Source of the DNA: Dastarcus helophoroides
Lineage: Eukaryota; Arthropoda; Insecta; Coleoptera; Bothrideridae
DNA: 64,000 nucleotides
Assembly (NCBI GenBank): GCA_028583605.1
Contig: CM053335.1
Location: 17,324,553 to 17,388,552 of the forward strand
Reading direction: 5' to 3'
This document shows positions 33,186-46,267 of the stretch, piece by piece. The notes under the pieces were generated by a model, which saw nothing but the letters and a program-made list of their open reading frames with translations, was not told the DNA's origin and did no database searches. The first letter of the stretch is position 1, and each line of letters starts with the position of its first letter. The position numbers were made by a program, and so were the translations under genes.

Positions 33186-35340
33186 GAACAATACGATTTT
33201 TGGAAAAAGCGTGGAGAATCTCAAAATAAAATTGCATAACGCTTGCCTACGTTATTTTAGTTAAATCTGTTTATTTATGAAGACATCAATTTTACAATAA
33301 AAGCATTTAAGCGCCATTTGCTCAACAATTAAATGTTGATTACAGTTTGTTCTACTATTTAAAAGAAACAGATTTTTATACTGCAAAAGTATCATTACTT
33401 TGGGGATTTAATAAAAATATTTAAGCTTGGCTGGTGTTCGTTTTAAATCATTAATATTTTGGGATATTGTCATGTTATGAACAATACGATTTTAGGAAAA
33501 AGCGTGGAGAATCTCAGAATAAAACCGCATAAGGCTTGCTTATGTTATTTTACCCAAATCTGCTTAGTTATGAGCAGCAATTTTACAACAGAGGCATTTT
33601 AACGTTATTTGCTTAATACCTAAATATTAATTATTGTTTGTTTTAGTGTTTAAAAGAAATACATTTTTACACTGTAAGAGTATTATTATTTTGGATATCA
33701 TTCTTGTTAATAAGAAGATTTAAGCTTGACTAGTGTTCGTTTTAAATCATAATTATTTTGTAATATTGTCATCTTATGAACAATACAATTTTAGGAAAAG
33801 GCGTGGAGAATCTCAAAATAAAACCGCATAAAACTTGCTTATGTTATTTTACCTAAATCTGCTTAGTTATAAAGCAGCAATTTTACAACAGAAGCATTTT
33901 AACGTTATTTGCTTAACACCTAAATCTTGATTATTGTTTATTTTAGTGTTTAAAAGAAGTACATTTTTACACTGTAACAGTATTATTATTTTGGATATTA
34001 TTCTTGTTGATAAGAACATTTAAGCTTGACTAGTGTTCTTTTAAATCATTAATATTTTGTAATATTGGCATCTTATGAACAATACGAATTTAGGAAAAAG
34101 CGTGGAGAATCTCAGAATAAAACCGCATAAGGCTTGCTTATGTTATTTTACCTAAATCTGCTTAGTTATAAAGCAGCAATTTTACAACAGAAGCATTTTT
34201 ACGTTATTTGCTTAATACCTGAATATTGATTATTGTTTGTTTTAGTGTTTAAAAGAAATACATTTTTACACTGTAAGAGTATTATTATTTTGGATATCAT
34301 TCTTGTTGATAAGAAGATTTAAGCTTGACTAGTGTTCGTTTTAAATCATTAATATTTTGTAATATTGTCATCTTATGAACAATACGATTTTAGGAAAAAG
34401 CATGGAGAATCTCAGAATAAAATTGCATAAAGCTTGCTTATGTTATTTTACCTAAATCTGCTTAGTTATAAAGCAGCAATTTTACAACAGAAGCATTTTA
34501 ACGTTATTTGCTTAACACCTAAATCTTGATTATTGTTTATTTTAGTGTTTAAAAGAAATACATTTTTACACTGTAACAGTATTATTATTTTGGATATCAT
34601 TCTTGTTGATAAGAACATTTAAGCTTGACTAGTGTTCTTTTAAATCATTAATATTTTGTAATATTGGCATCTTATGAACAATACGAATTAAGGAAAAAGC
34701 GTGGAGAATCTCAGAATAAAACCGCATAAGGCTTGCTTATGTTATTTTACCTAAATCTGCTTAGTTATAAAGCAGCAATTTTACAACAGAAGCATTTTAA
34801 CGTTATTTGCTTAACACCTAAATATTGATTATTGTTTATTTTAGTGTTTAAAAGAAATACATTTTTACACTGTAAGAGTATTATTATTTTAAATATTATT
34901 CTTGTTAATAGGAGCATTTAAGCTTGACTAGTGTTCGTTTTAAATCATTAATATTTTGTAATATTGTCATCTTATGAACAATACAAAGTTAGGAAAAAGC
35001 GTGGAAAATCTCAAAGTAAAACCGCATAAGGCTTGCTTATGTTATTTTACTTAAATGTGCTTGGTTATAAAACAGAGATTTTAAAATAGAAGCATTTTAA
35101 CGTCATTTGCTTAACACTTAAATATTGATCACTGTTTATTCTAGTGTTTAAGAGAAACACTCTTTCACATTGTAAGAGTATTATTATTTTGGAATATTAT
35201 TCTTGTTAATAAGAACATTTAAGCTTGACTGCTGTTCATTTTAAAGCATTAATATTTTGTGATATTGTCACCTTATAAACAATACGAATTTCGGAAAAAG
35301 CGTGGAGAATCTCAGAATAAAAACGTCTTGATACCGGAGC
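33170..35340 (+). repeat. Satellite E block 2 (~300-bp monomers)
   Basis: Seven to eight head-to-tail monomers; cores CTTATGAACAATACGA lie near 33180, 33475, 33772, 34072, 34373, 34671, 34971 and 35271 (period ~300 bp). Near-identical alternate monomers (33.8 and 34.4 kb; 34.1 and 34.7 kb) suggest a ~600-bp dimer amplification. The block ends abruptly after a core at about 35330. Confidence 0.93.
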
Positions 35341-35344
35341 GAAA

Positions 35345-36265
35345 TAAATATTTTTTTCAATTTTCCCGCTTTTGACGACACTCGCTGCATCAAAGCGCTA
35401 GGCACCCCTAATGAGTTAATTGTGTTTCACACAAGTCCCTCGGGAGTAAAATCAGTTCCCTCTCTGCTGTCGTCGTCGTCAGTACTCCACCAGCGCAAGA
35501 TTTCTCCAACCGTCGAGAATCTTCAGCCGCCCAGTTCCCATTGCGACCTTTGCTCATTTGCCTAGCGCTTTGACCGCAAATTTTTTACCGACGCCGACGT
35601 ACGACATTGATAGTGCACCGTTGCGACCCCAGCTTAAAAACCGTTAATATTTTATTTATTTTTTTTTGCATTTTTTTTGTTTTCTTGTTTAGTGTTTATC
35701 AATGTTATTATTATTTTTTTTTGTTGTTTAATACTGCTTGCATCATTCACCTTGCCCCCTTTCAGTCTGACAAAATTTCCTTTCGTAAATTTCAAGCCAC
35801 GTGCTCGCAGAGTGTCTGCTTTTCCGTTAAAATTTGAATTTTTTTTTGCGGTACGTATTCTTAATTTCGTGGCAGTTGTTTCTAATCGACATTTGCAGTG
35901 CTTCACTGCCAAATTGTCTGGATTTAAGGTTAAAACACTATATTTTCTCATTTTTCAAGCCTTGTGACCGTTATCCGCCATTTTCCTTGTTTGATTTTCA
36001 AACGACATGCCTCTTTTAGTGCTGCCATTTATAAACGTCAACCGCCATCTTTTCTAGTTTTCTAATGACACGTATCGTAAGTACTGCCATCTTTGAGCGA
36101 TAGTTGTCGTCTTCCATGTTTATATGGGACACCTGTCTTTTTCTGTTTGAAAACACTGGGCGATGGCGGTCTTAGTCCAAAAATTATTTGTTTTCGCCCA
36201 AATTGGCCGTTCCTCCCGGTCAATCCTCCTAAAAAAATGTTATCACGACTAACACGGTATCAGTC
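35345..36265. other. Non-satellite island between satellite blocks
   Basis: GC-richer start (35345-35640), then T-rich sequence. ORFs of ~60-99 codons on both strands (35607-36019) are driven by base composition and carry no domain. Its position as a sharp ~0.9 kb interruption suggests an inserted or captured fragment. Its termini were not resolved. Confidence 0.4.
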
Positions 36266-36269
36266 TAAC

Positions 36270-38250
36270 GCTTGCCTAGGTGATTTTATCTAAATTTGTT
36301 TAGTTATAGAACACTAATTTCACAACAGAAGCATTTTAACTTTATTTGCTTAAGTTTTAAGTGTTAATATCGTTTCTTATACTACCTAAAAAAAATTCAC
36401 ACTGCAAGAGTATTTTATTTTGGAAAGCATTCTTGTAAATAAAAATACTTAAATTACGCTGAAGGTTATTTTTAATTATTAATTATATGTAATATAGCCA
36501 TCTTATGAATAATACGACTTTCGGAAAAAGTGTGGAGAATCTCAGTATAAAAACGTTTTACGCTTGCTTATGTGATTTTAAATAAATTTGTTTAGTTATC
36601 GAACACTAATTTTACAACAGAAGCATTTTAACTTTATTTGCTTAACATTTGAGTGTTAATATCGTTTGTTATACCACTCAAAAAAATACATTTTAACACT
36701 GCAGGAGAAAAATTATTTTGGGAAGCATTCTTGCAAATAAATATATTTAAATTACGCTAAAGGGTATTTTAAATTATTAATAATGTGTAATATAGTCATC
36801 TTATGAATAATACGACTTTCGGAAAAAGTGTGGAGAATCTCAGTATAAAAACATTTAACGCTAACTTATATGATTTTAAATAAATTTGTTCAGTTACAGA
36901 ACACTAATTTTACAACAGAAACATTTTAACTTTATTTACTTAACATTTAAGTGTTAATATCGTTTGTTATACCACTAAAAAAAACAAATTTTGACACTGC
37001 AGGAGAATAATTATTATGGGAAGCATTCTTGCAAATAAAAATATTAAAATTACGCTAAAGGTTATTTTGAATTATTAATAATGTGTAATATCGTCATCTT
37101 ATGAATAATACGACTTTCGAAAAGTGTGGAGAATCTCAGTATAAAAACGTTTAACGCTAGCTTATGTGATTTTAAATAAATTTGTTTAGTTTTAGAACAC
37201 TAATTTTACAACAGAAGCATTTTAACTTTATTTGCTTAACATTTGAGTGTTAATATCGTTTGTTATACCACTTAAAAAAATAAATTTTGACACTGCAGGA
37301 GAATAATTATTGTGGGAGGCGTTCTTGCAAATAAAAATATTTAAATTACGCTAAAGGTTATTTTGAATTATTAATAATGTGTAATATAGTCATTTTATGA
37401 ATAATACGACTTTCGGAAAAAGTGTGGAGAATCTCAGTATAAAAATTTTTAACGCTAACTTTATGTGATTTTAAATAAATTGGTTTAGTTATCGAACACT
37501 AATTTTACAACAGAAGCATTTTAACTTTATTTGCTTAACATTTGAGTGTTAATATCGTTTGTTATACCACTTAAAAAAACAAATTTTGACACTGCAGGAG
37601 AATAATTATTTTGGGAAGCATTCTTGCAAATAAAAATATTTAAATTACGCTAAAGGTTATTTTGAATTATTAATAATGTGTAATATCGTCATCTTATGAA
37701 TAATACGACTTTCGGAAAAAGTGTGGAGAATCTCAGTATAAAAACGTTTAACGCTAGCTTATGTGATTTTAAATAAATTTGTTCAGTTACAGAACACTAA
37801 TTTTACAACAGAAACATTTTAACTTAATTTACTTTAACATTTAAGTGTTAATATCGTTTGTTATACCACTTAAAAAAACAAATTTTGACACTGCAGGAGA
37901 ATAATTATTGTGGGAAGCATTCTTGCAAATAAAAATATTTAAATTACGCTAAAGGTTATTTTGAATTATTAATAATGTGTAATATCGTCATCTTATGAAT
38001 AATACGACTTTCGGAAAAAGTGTGGAGAATCTCAGTATAAAAACGTTTAACGCTTGCTTGTGTTATTTTATTTTAATCTGTTTAGTTCTAGAACACTAAT
38101 TTTACTACAGAAGCATTTAAGCCTTATTTGGCCAACATTTAAATTTTAATTTACATTTGTCCTGCTATTAAAAATAATACATTTTTACATTGAAAGGGTA
38201 TTATTATTTTTAAAACTATTCCCGTAAATAAAAATGTGTATATTTGGCTG
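36270..38250 (+). repeat. Satellite E block 3 (~300-bp monomers)
   Basis: Six to seven very similar monomers with cores ATGAATAATACGACTTTCGG near 36505, 36806, 37104, 37399, 37699 and 38000. This is a distinct, more homogeneous subfamily (AATAATACGACTTTCGG rather than AACAATACGATTTTCGG). Confidence 0.93.
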
Positions 38251-38905
38251 CCAACACTGTGAGCTATAAAGTGATAAGGGGGGTTAAAAACGTTGTTTAA
38301 CATAGCAAAAGATAACGTCTGCAATGTTTGAAAATAAACAGCGTTGGGGATAGTTTTCTGGGATAAAATAGCCTATAGGACGTCATGTGATTAGGAGACA
38401 TCTGCATCATTCTTCGACCTAATCAGGTACCATGAAAGGATATTCAAAGCACAGTTATTCAATAATAACTTACACATTTGTGTTTCGTAAAGCTTGCGGG
38501 GTTGGGGGCCCCTAACTGTAAAAAATTCGAACTGATCTAATAAAAGTCGTCTGAACTGAAACAATTCTTTTGATATCAACAAAGGGGCCATTGTGCTAAT
38601 TTTATCTCACCCTCGAATATAAATTATTCCTCTTTCATCGGTTGCAGCTTCAAACGGATAAATTCGCGCTTCGGAAAACCCAATTAATTAAAAAATATCT
38701 TGGGATGCTTGTTTAGGATTTAGTCGGTGATAAATCATACGCTAATGACGCCTGTTTTTGATATCTACCCATTACTACTGACTTATCTTTATTTTCACGG
38801 CTTTGTAGATTTATCGCTTTCTTTAAAGCGAGCGCAATTATCATTGTTGCAGCAAATGCCCACAAATACAAATCCATTACAACGAGGATAATGGCGACAG
38901 ATAAG
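38250..38905. other. Unique-looking DNA
   Basis: A 66-codon - ORF (38391-38591) has no recognised domain. No RNA gene or repeat was seen. Confidence 0.4.
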
Positions 38906-39570
38906 GAAGACTTTCTAACGCTTCCAACTTTGACAGATTACTAGGAAGTTTGTCTACACTTTTGAATATACTTTTTAACTCTTTCGTCGTCATTTTCTAA
39001 CCTTGTCAAAAAATTATGTTTTGGTCTAGATTCCTTATATGCTAAATTCGAAATTTCAGTTTCCATTCATCATTCACTTTCTAATGCTTCCAACTTTGAC
39101 AGATTACTAGGAAGTTTGTCTACACTTTTGAATATACTTCTTAACTCTTTCGTCATCTTTTAACCTTGACAAGGAATTATGTTTCGGTCTAGGTTCCTTA
39201 TTTACTAACTAAATTCAAAATTTCAGTTTCCATTCATCATTCACTTTCAACGCTTCCAACTTTGACAAATTACTAGGAAGTTTGGCTACACTTTTGAATA
39301 TACTTCTTAACTCTTTCGTCATCTTTTAACCTTGTCAAAGAATTATGTTTTGGTCTAGGTTCCTTATTTACTAACTAAATTTAAAATTTCAGTTTCCATT
39401 CATCAGTTCACTTTCTAACGCTTCCAACTTTGACAGATTACTAGGAAGTTTGTCTACACTTTTGAGTATACTTTTTAACTCTTTCGTCATCTTCTAACCT
39501 TGCCAAAAAATTATGTTTTGGTCTAGATTCTTTATATACTAAATTCGAAATTTCAGTTTCCATTAATCCA
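38905..39570 (+). repeat. ~168-bp tandem repeat, four copies
   Basis: Units start with CTTCCAACTTTGACAGATTA near 38920, 39087, 39255 and 39422 and include TTTTGAATATACTTYTTAAC and CAGTTTCCATTCATCA. No coding capacity. Confidence 0.92.
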
Positions 39571-40735
39571 CACTTGACTTAGTTTATAGCCTCACTTTAT
39601 TATCCTGGTCATGATCTACACATTAATCTAGGTAATGTGAAAAATAAATTGGATAAAATTAATAAATCTATTAAAGCAGCGTTTGTTCTATAAGGATATT
39701 ATTATTTTGGGGATCATTTTTAAATATTTAAGCTTAGCTAGTGTTCATTTTAAATCACTAATATTTTGTAATATTGAACAATACGACTTTCGGAAAAAGT
39801 GTGGAGAATCTCATAAAAAAAGCCTAACGCTTACTTCTGTTATTTTGCTTAAATCTGTTTAGTTATAGAATACTTATTTTACAACAGAAGCATTTGCCCA
39901 ACATTAAAATATTAATCTCTTTTTTTAAAATTACTCAATGTCTTATTAGGGCGAAAACTGGTGCCTGCAACCATTCAGGCTTAGGCAATTTAGACATTTT
40001 CACCATGATTTCTTATCGTGCCTCTATAAGCAATGACATATTTGCAACATCTCAAATACAAGAATGTACCAATTTGTAGCTCCAACGAAAAATTATGACC
40101 GCATCAAGCTGATGCGCATCTCCAGGTACGAAGGAGGTTTACAGTGTAAATTCTTTTACGTGTCACTCCAACGCCCGTTTTCCCTTATAAAATAACTCCG
40201 AGTTGCAACAGTTGTAATTTTATTTTATGGCCGTTCCGCTTCAGGCGTGCCCTAGGTCATTGAAAACCCAAGAAATGTAATATAAAAACTTATAAAGACA
40301 GCTTTGATCTATACACTGCAAACACACGGCAATCGTCGGATTTTACTCGTTCGAGACCTGCATTACCAAAAGTTTGTGTGAAGTTTGGCGCATTTGGAGG
40401 TACAGTTGGGAGAATTAACGCTACAACGAGTCATTAGATGCTTGCATCTAATTACCTTGTGCACAAATATCCTTTGAGCTTTTATGCAAACCTTGTATTT
40501 CGGTATTTATTTGCTTTACGCTCGAAAATACGTTTGTACCTCTGAGGCGTACTTTCAGGTAAGTAACAGAGTCGTAGTGGAGAAAACGTTGTTTATGGGG
40601 ATGGTAGATGTTGCCCCATACAAATCCTTGAGCATTGTCAAGGATAGTTAGGAGTTTGTTAGGATATGGTCAGGTGGGTGGGGTGTTAGGGGTCTGCATA
40701 GACGTGGGAATTAGCGTAAACCTTAACATCATCAT
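39570..40735. other. Degenerate satellite E monomer and unique DNA
   Basis: A partial satellite E monomer (core AACAATACGACTTTCGG near 39779) occupies about 39690-39930. The remainder, 39930-40735, is non-repetitive with no supported gene; a 61-codon + ORF at 39894-40079 is not convincing. Confidence 0.5.
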
Positions 40736-43465
40736 CTTTGATGTTTTTTAGAAGCATCCCTAAATCTTTAGAAGCTTCGTAAGTCTTCAACAGCTTCCCC
40801 AACCTTTTAAAGCTTCTTAAGTCTTTAGAAGCTTCTCAAGTCTTTAGAAGCTTCTCAAGTCTTTAGAAGCTTTTCAAGTCTTTAGAAAGCGTTCTCAATT
40901 TTTTAGAATCTCCTTTAATTCTTCAAAAGCTCCCCTAAGCCTTTATAAGCTTCCAGAAGGATTCGAGAGCTCTGTCGAGTGTTCAGAAGCTTTTCCAAGT
41001 CTTTGGAAAACGACCTTAATTTTGTAGAACCTCCTTCAACTCTTCAGAAGCTTCCGCAAAGCGTATAAGCTTCCAAAGGTGTTCGAAAGCTTTGTCGAGT
41101 CTTCAAAAGCTTCTCCAAGTCTTTCAGAAACTTCTTCAAGAGTTTGGAAGCTTTCTCAACTATTCAAAAACTTGTCGAAGTCTTCAGAAGTTTCCTAAAC
41201 GTTGGACAAACTTTATTTCGAAGGGTTCAAAAGCTTCCAAAGTCTTTGAAAGTCTCCGTTTTTTAAAAGCAACTTTAAATCTTTAGAAGCTTCTGTAAGT
41301 TTTCAACAGCTTTCCCAACCTTTAAAAGCTTCTCAAGTCTTTAGAAGCTTCTTAAGTCTTTAGAAGCTTCTCAAGTCTTTAGAAGCTTCTCAAGTCTTTA
41401 GAAAGCGTTCTCAATTTTTTAGAATTTTCTTTAATTCTTTAGAAGCTCCCCTAAGCCTTTATAAGCTTCCAGAAGGATTCGAGAGCTTTGTCGAGTCTTT
41501 CAGAAGCTTTTCCAAGTCTTTGGAAAGCGACCTTGATTTTGTAGAATCTCCTTCAACTCTTCAGAAGCTTCCGCAAAGCGTATAAGCTTCCAAAAGTGTT
41601 CGAAAGCTTTGTCGAGTCTTCAAAAGCTTCTTTAAGTCTTTCAGAAACTTCTTCAAGAGTTTGAAAGCTTTCTCAACTATCCAAAAACTTGTCAAAGTCT
41701 TCAGAAGTTTCCTAAACGTTGAAAACAACTTTATTTCGAAGGGTTCAACAGCTTCCAAAGTCTTTGAAAGTCCCCGTTTTTTAGAAGCAGCTTTAAATCT
41801 TTAGAAGCTTCCGTAAGTCTTCAACAGCTTTCCCAACCTTTAAAAGCTTCTCAAGTCTTTAAAAGCTTCTCAAGTCTTTAGAAGCTTCTCAAGTCTTTAG
41901 AAGCTTCTCAAGTCCTTTAGAAAGCGTTCTCAATTTTTTAGAATCTCCTTTAATTCTTCAAAAGCTCCCCTAAGCCTTTATAAGCTTCCAGAAGGATTCG
42001 AGAGTTCTGTCGAGTCTTTAGAAGCTTTTCCAAGTCTTTGGAAAGCGACCTTGATTTTGTAGAATCTCCTTTAACTCTTCAGAAGCTTCCGCAAAGCGTA
42101 TAAGCTTCCAAAAGTGTTCGAAAGCTTTGTGGAGTCTTCAGAAACTTCTCCAAGTCTTTCAGAAACTTCTTCAAGAGTTTGGAAGCTCTCTCAACTATTC
42201 AAAAACTTGTCGAAGTCTTCAGAAGTTTCCTAAATGTTGAAAACAACTTTATTTCGAAGGGTTCAAAAGCTTCCAAAGTCTTTAAAAGTCCCCGTTTTTT
42301 AGAAGCAGCTTTAAATCTTTAGAAGCTTCCGTAAGTCTTCAACGCTTTCCCAACCTTTAAAAGCTTCTCAAGTCTTTAGAAGCTTCTCAAGTCTTTAGAA
42401 GCTTCTCAAGTCTTTAGAAGCTTTTCAAGTCTTTAGAAAGCGTTCTCAATTTTTTAGAATTTTCTTTAATTCTTCAGAAGCTCCCCTAAGCCTTTATAAG
42501 CTTCCAGAAGAATTCGAGAGCTCTGTCGAGTCTTCAGAGGCTTTTCCAAGTCTTTGGAAAGCGACCTTGATTTTGTAGAATCTCCTTCAACTCTTCAGAA
42601 GCTTCCGCAAAGCGTATAAGCTTCCAAAAGTGTTCGAAAGCTTTGTGGAGTCTTCAGAAACTTCTCCAAGTCTTTCAGAAACTTCTTCAAGAGTTTGAAA
42701 GCTTTCTCAACTATCCAAAAACTTGTCAAAGTCTTCAGAAGTTTCCTAAATGTTAAAAACAACTTTATTTCGAAGGGTTCAACAGCTTCCAAAGTCTTTG
42801 AAAGTCCCCGTTTTTTAGAAACAGCTTTAAATCTGTAGAAGCTTCCGTAAGTCTTCAACAGCTTTCTCAACCTTTAAAAGCTTCTCAAGTCTTTAAAAGC
42901 TTCTCAAGTCTTTAGAAGCTTCTTAAGTCTTTAGAAGCTTCTCAAGTCTTTAGAAAGCGTTCTCAATTTTTTAGAATTTTCTTTAATTCTTCAGAAGCTC
43001 CCCTAAGCCTTTATAAGCTTCCAGAAGAATTCGAGAGCTCTGTCGAGTCTTCAGAGGCTTTTCCAAGTCTTTGGAAAGCGACCTTGATTTTGTAGAATCT
43101 CCTTCAACTCTTCAGAAGCTTCCGCAAAGCGTATAAGCTTCCAAAAGTGTTCGAAAGCTTTGTCGAGTCTTCAGAAGCTTCTTTAAGTCTTTCAGAAACT
43201 TCTTCAGGAGTTTGGAAGCTTTCTCAACTATTCAAAAACTTGTCGAAATCTTCAAAAGTTTCCCAAACGTTGAAAAAAAAAATATTTCGAAGGGTTCAGA
43301 AGCTTCCAAAGTCTTTGAAAGTTCCCGTTTTTTTGAAAGCAGTTTTAAATCTTTAGAAGCTTCCGTAAATTCTTCAACAGCTTCCCCAACCTTTAAAAGC
43401 TTTTCAAGTCTTTAGAAGCTTCTTAAGTCTTTAGAACCTTCTTAAGTCTTTAGAAAGCGTTGTTG
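40735..43465 (+). repeat. AGAAGCTTC minisatellite in ~517-bp higher-order units
   Basis: The basic unit is ~19 bp, TTTAGAAGCTTCTCAAGTC. Landmarks such as GCGTTCTCAATTTTTTAGAA recur near 40889, 41407, 41926, 42441, 42957 and (altered) 43458, giving about five higher-order units of ~517 bp. Within each unit a run of identical 19-bp repeats is followed by diverged repeats in fixed order. ORFs on either strand (such as 42595-42870 -) are by-products. Confidence 0.93.
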
Positions 43466-43479
43466 AATTTTGATGAATA

Positions 43480-44040
43480 AACAACATTATCGTCGAGGCC
43501 AACATTATAATCGTAAGCTAAATATCATCATCATTGACTGTTTAGTTGGTGATGTTTATCATCGTTGATATCAATATCACCTTTGTGCACACCAACGTCG
43601 TCGTCGTCGGCTCCCACATAGTCATCGTGGACGCCAACATTGTCGTCGTGGACGCAAACATTGTCGTCGTGGACGCCAACATTGTCGTCGTGGACGCCAA
43701 CTTCGTTGTTGTGGACGCTAACCTCCTTGTCGTGGGCGTCAACGTCGTTATCAAAGGCGTCAACGTCGTTATCAAAGGCGTCAACATCGTTGTCGAGGAC
43801 GTCAACATCGTCGTCGTGAACGCCAACATCGTCATCGTGGGCATCAAAATTATTATCGTGGACGTCAATATCATTAACTTAACATCGCCATCGTCGACGT
43901 CGATATCATATTCGTCGACTAAATATCATCATCATCATCAACTAAACATCAACGTCAACTTAATCATTTTTTACGTCGACGTCATTATCGTGGACGTCAA
44001 CATCATTATCATCGACATCATTTTTGACTAGACGTTATTA
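43480..44040 (+). repeat. 21-bp minisatellite (ATTGTCGTCGTGGACGCCAAC)
   Basis: Imperfect 18-21-bp units of the type GTCGTCGTGGACGCCAACAT, best conserved at 43615-43850. Because units are multiples of three and lack stops, both strands stay open: + 43546-44031 reads a heptad IVVVDAN, and - 43542-43874 reads a Thr-rich LASTTTM repeat. No signal peptide, domain or gene structure supports a real product. Confidence 0.85.
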
Positions 44041-44950
44041 TCATGAATGTTAAAATCATCAGATTGTAAATGGAACTTGCATTTGTAGATCAAACTTACG
44101 ATTGTAGGTCAAACCTGCAATTGCTAAAATGAAACAACCAAACCCAATACTGATTAAAACCTATAAAAATTGTTGTTAACCTCTCTGCGCCTTCCAACCT
44201 TACACCAATAATTCCAATCTTGTTGACTGAAACAAAAGTGGCACCCCTGAACATTCAAATTATCGATGAAAGTTAACGCGTCTCAAAGAGGCCGTTCTTT
44301 TATATATTCGGAATTTATTTTGCTCTCTTTCGTGCCATCCAATCAGCGAGTATCGAATGTTTGCCTAAGAATAACTGATATTTTAAAAATAAAAGAATCT
44401 CTTGTTTTAGAAAAGACGTCCAATTTGGACGACATAATGCTGCATAAAGCTTTATCTGCATGCGGCTCACGTATATAACTGCATATCCATTGGTGCCTGA
44501 AAAGACAAAGCTGTCTCTCGCTGCTTCTTGTATTGTAATTGAATGATGTTGCAGAATTCGAGAAAGAAAAACAGATCTATAAATGAAACATCTATTAGTA
44601 GTGAACTAAAATAAAATCTGTACTACTAATGAAAACAAAGTTATCAAATTTTTTGACAATTGGGGAATGCCAACATGTGGAATAAGAATATGTTTGCTTT
44701 CTTATTAGACATGTTAAAATGTTTTAATGAAAATAATAAAATAATGTTTTATTAAAATAATAATAAGTTGGCATATCAATAAAATTAATAAATTAATGAT
44801 CGTTTTAGTTATAAAAGCAGAAGTAAATGGGTTCCCCTTCTTTAAATCGGACGCATAATTTCCTCCATTCAAATCTGACTTTTCCGCTATTAACGAAGGA
44901 AATAAAACTAAGAATGGAATTAACTGCAGACAAAATCGTTACATAAAAGT
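44040..44950. other. Intergenic, no gene recognised
   Basis: AT-rich. A 70-codon + ORF (44266-44478) has unremarkable composition and no recognised domain. Confidence 0.45.
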
Positions 44951-44954
44951 TTAT

Positions 44955-45395
44955 ATTACTTGAGCTGATTTATCATACCATAAAAATAATTTCTTTAAGT
45001 GATAATTCCCAGTTGCAACCAATATCAAAGTCATGAAAAATAACTAATTTCTTAAATCTATTTTAAAGGAATATTTTCCATCCAAGAAAAGTAATAAACT
45101 CCTTGGGAAAAGTAATGAAAACCTTGGAAAAAGTATACACTTTTTAAGATGAAACAGAGCAGAAGAGAATCAAATTAAAGCTTGGCTAAAGTTCATTTTG
45201 AATTATAAAAGTTTTGTGATATGGTTATTTTATGAACAATGCAATTTTTGGAAAAAGCGTGGAGAATTTTAAAATAAAATCGCATAACGCTTGCCCTTAA
45301 TATTTTACTTAAATCTGTTTGGTTGCAGAACACTAATTTTACAATAGAAGCATTTTAGCATCATTTGTTCAACACTAGAATTTTTTATTTTGTGG
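44955..45395 (+). repeat. Satellite E leader copy 3 plus partial monomer
   Basis: CCATCCAAGAAAAGTAATAA, AGATGAAACAGAGCAGAAGA and AAAGCTTGGCTAAAGTTCAT match the leaders at 28258 and 32885. A core (TTTATGAACAATGC, GGAAAAAGCGTGGAGAAT) at about 45228 follows, and the monomer breaks off at about 45390 into a MITE arm. Confidence 0.7.
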
Positions 45396-45485
45396 AACGG
45401 ACTGGTTCTTAGTTATCTTTAAAAATGAAAATAGAAAACTTATCTCCTGAAACCAAGAAATCTTAAAAACACAACAAAGGTTGCC
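45386..45485. mobile_element. Foldback MITE, family D, left arm
   Basis: GGAACGGACTGGTTCTTAG and GAAACCAAGAAATCTTAAAA followed by CACAACAAAGGTTG match one arm of the element at 19527-19716. The matching right arm may be that at 46377-46430. Confidence 0.65.
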
Positions 45486-45489
45486 CTGC

Positions 45490-46262
45490 AAATGACCAAT
45501 TAAATGTTCTGTAATTAAACAGTTAAACGTGCTTAAAATTTAAAATAGGTGCAACCGCAATCATAGACTAGTTTCGGTCTTCCTTAGCCTCATCAGCATG
45601 GTACGGTGGTTGTACATACTTTCAACTTAAAGCCGTTAGTCAGTCGTATAAGTATCCAAGAGAGTAAACCTCCATTGGGTGACTTGTAACTGACTTTTAA
45701 CTGTTCATTACGCAAACATTTTCGCTACATGCTAATTGAAGCATTCTTCTCTGCTGAGATAATAAGCCTTGTATATACGAATATATACAAGTTTATTGCG
45801 ATGCAATTGAAAATCTAATTTCATTAGAATCTAATGAAAACTAGATTTCAATTGCAAAGTTCACGTAGATGAGGCAAAGCTTGTATCACGGGTTGCATCG
45901 CAACATCCATAGATACAAACGTCCTCGGTGCGACTTTACTTTCATCCTCCAGTTTTGACAAATGACCAATTAAATGTTCTATAATTAAACAGTTAAACGT
46001 GCTTACAATTGAAAATATGTACAACCGCAACCATAGGCTAGTTTCGGCCTTCCTTGGCCTCATTAGCATGGTACGGTGGTTGTATACACTTCAAACTTAA
46101 AGCCGTTAGTCAGTTGTATAAGTATCCAAAAGAGGAAACCTCCGTTGGGTGACTTGTAACTGACTTTTAAGTGTTTATTACGCAAACATTTTCGCTACAT
46201 GCTAATTGAAGCATTCTTCTCTGCTGAAATAATAAGCCTTGTATACACGAAATATATACAAG
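45490..46262 (+). repeat. ~300-bp direct duplication
   Basis: About 45497-45790 and 45960-46262 are near-identical (start AATGACCAATTAAATGTTCT, end AATAAGCCTTGTATA). Between them lies a nested hairpin at 45803-45855 (GCAATTGAAAATCT / AGATTTCAATTGC). The block sits between two arms of MITE family D, so all of 45386-46430 may be one long foldback element. A 73-codon - ORF at 45848-46069 has no support. Confidence 0.8.
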
Positions 46263-46267
46263 TTTAA

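Noticed and set aside
35652..35951. 99-codon Lys-rich - ORF
   Set aside because: Composition simply mirrors a T-rich + strand; overlapping ORFs exist in several frames and no domain is visible.
42595..42870. 91-codon - ORF and similar ORFs in 40.7-43.5 kb
   Set aside because: Translation of the AGAAGCTTC minisatellite; repeated with variants in each higher-order unit and not coding-like.
43546..44031. 161-codon ORF as a protein gene
   Set aside because: It lies wholly in a 21-bp minisatellite and the opposite strand is equally open; no signal peptide, domain or splice structure.
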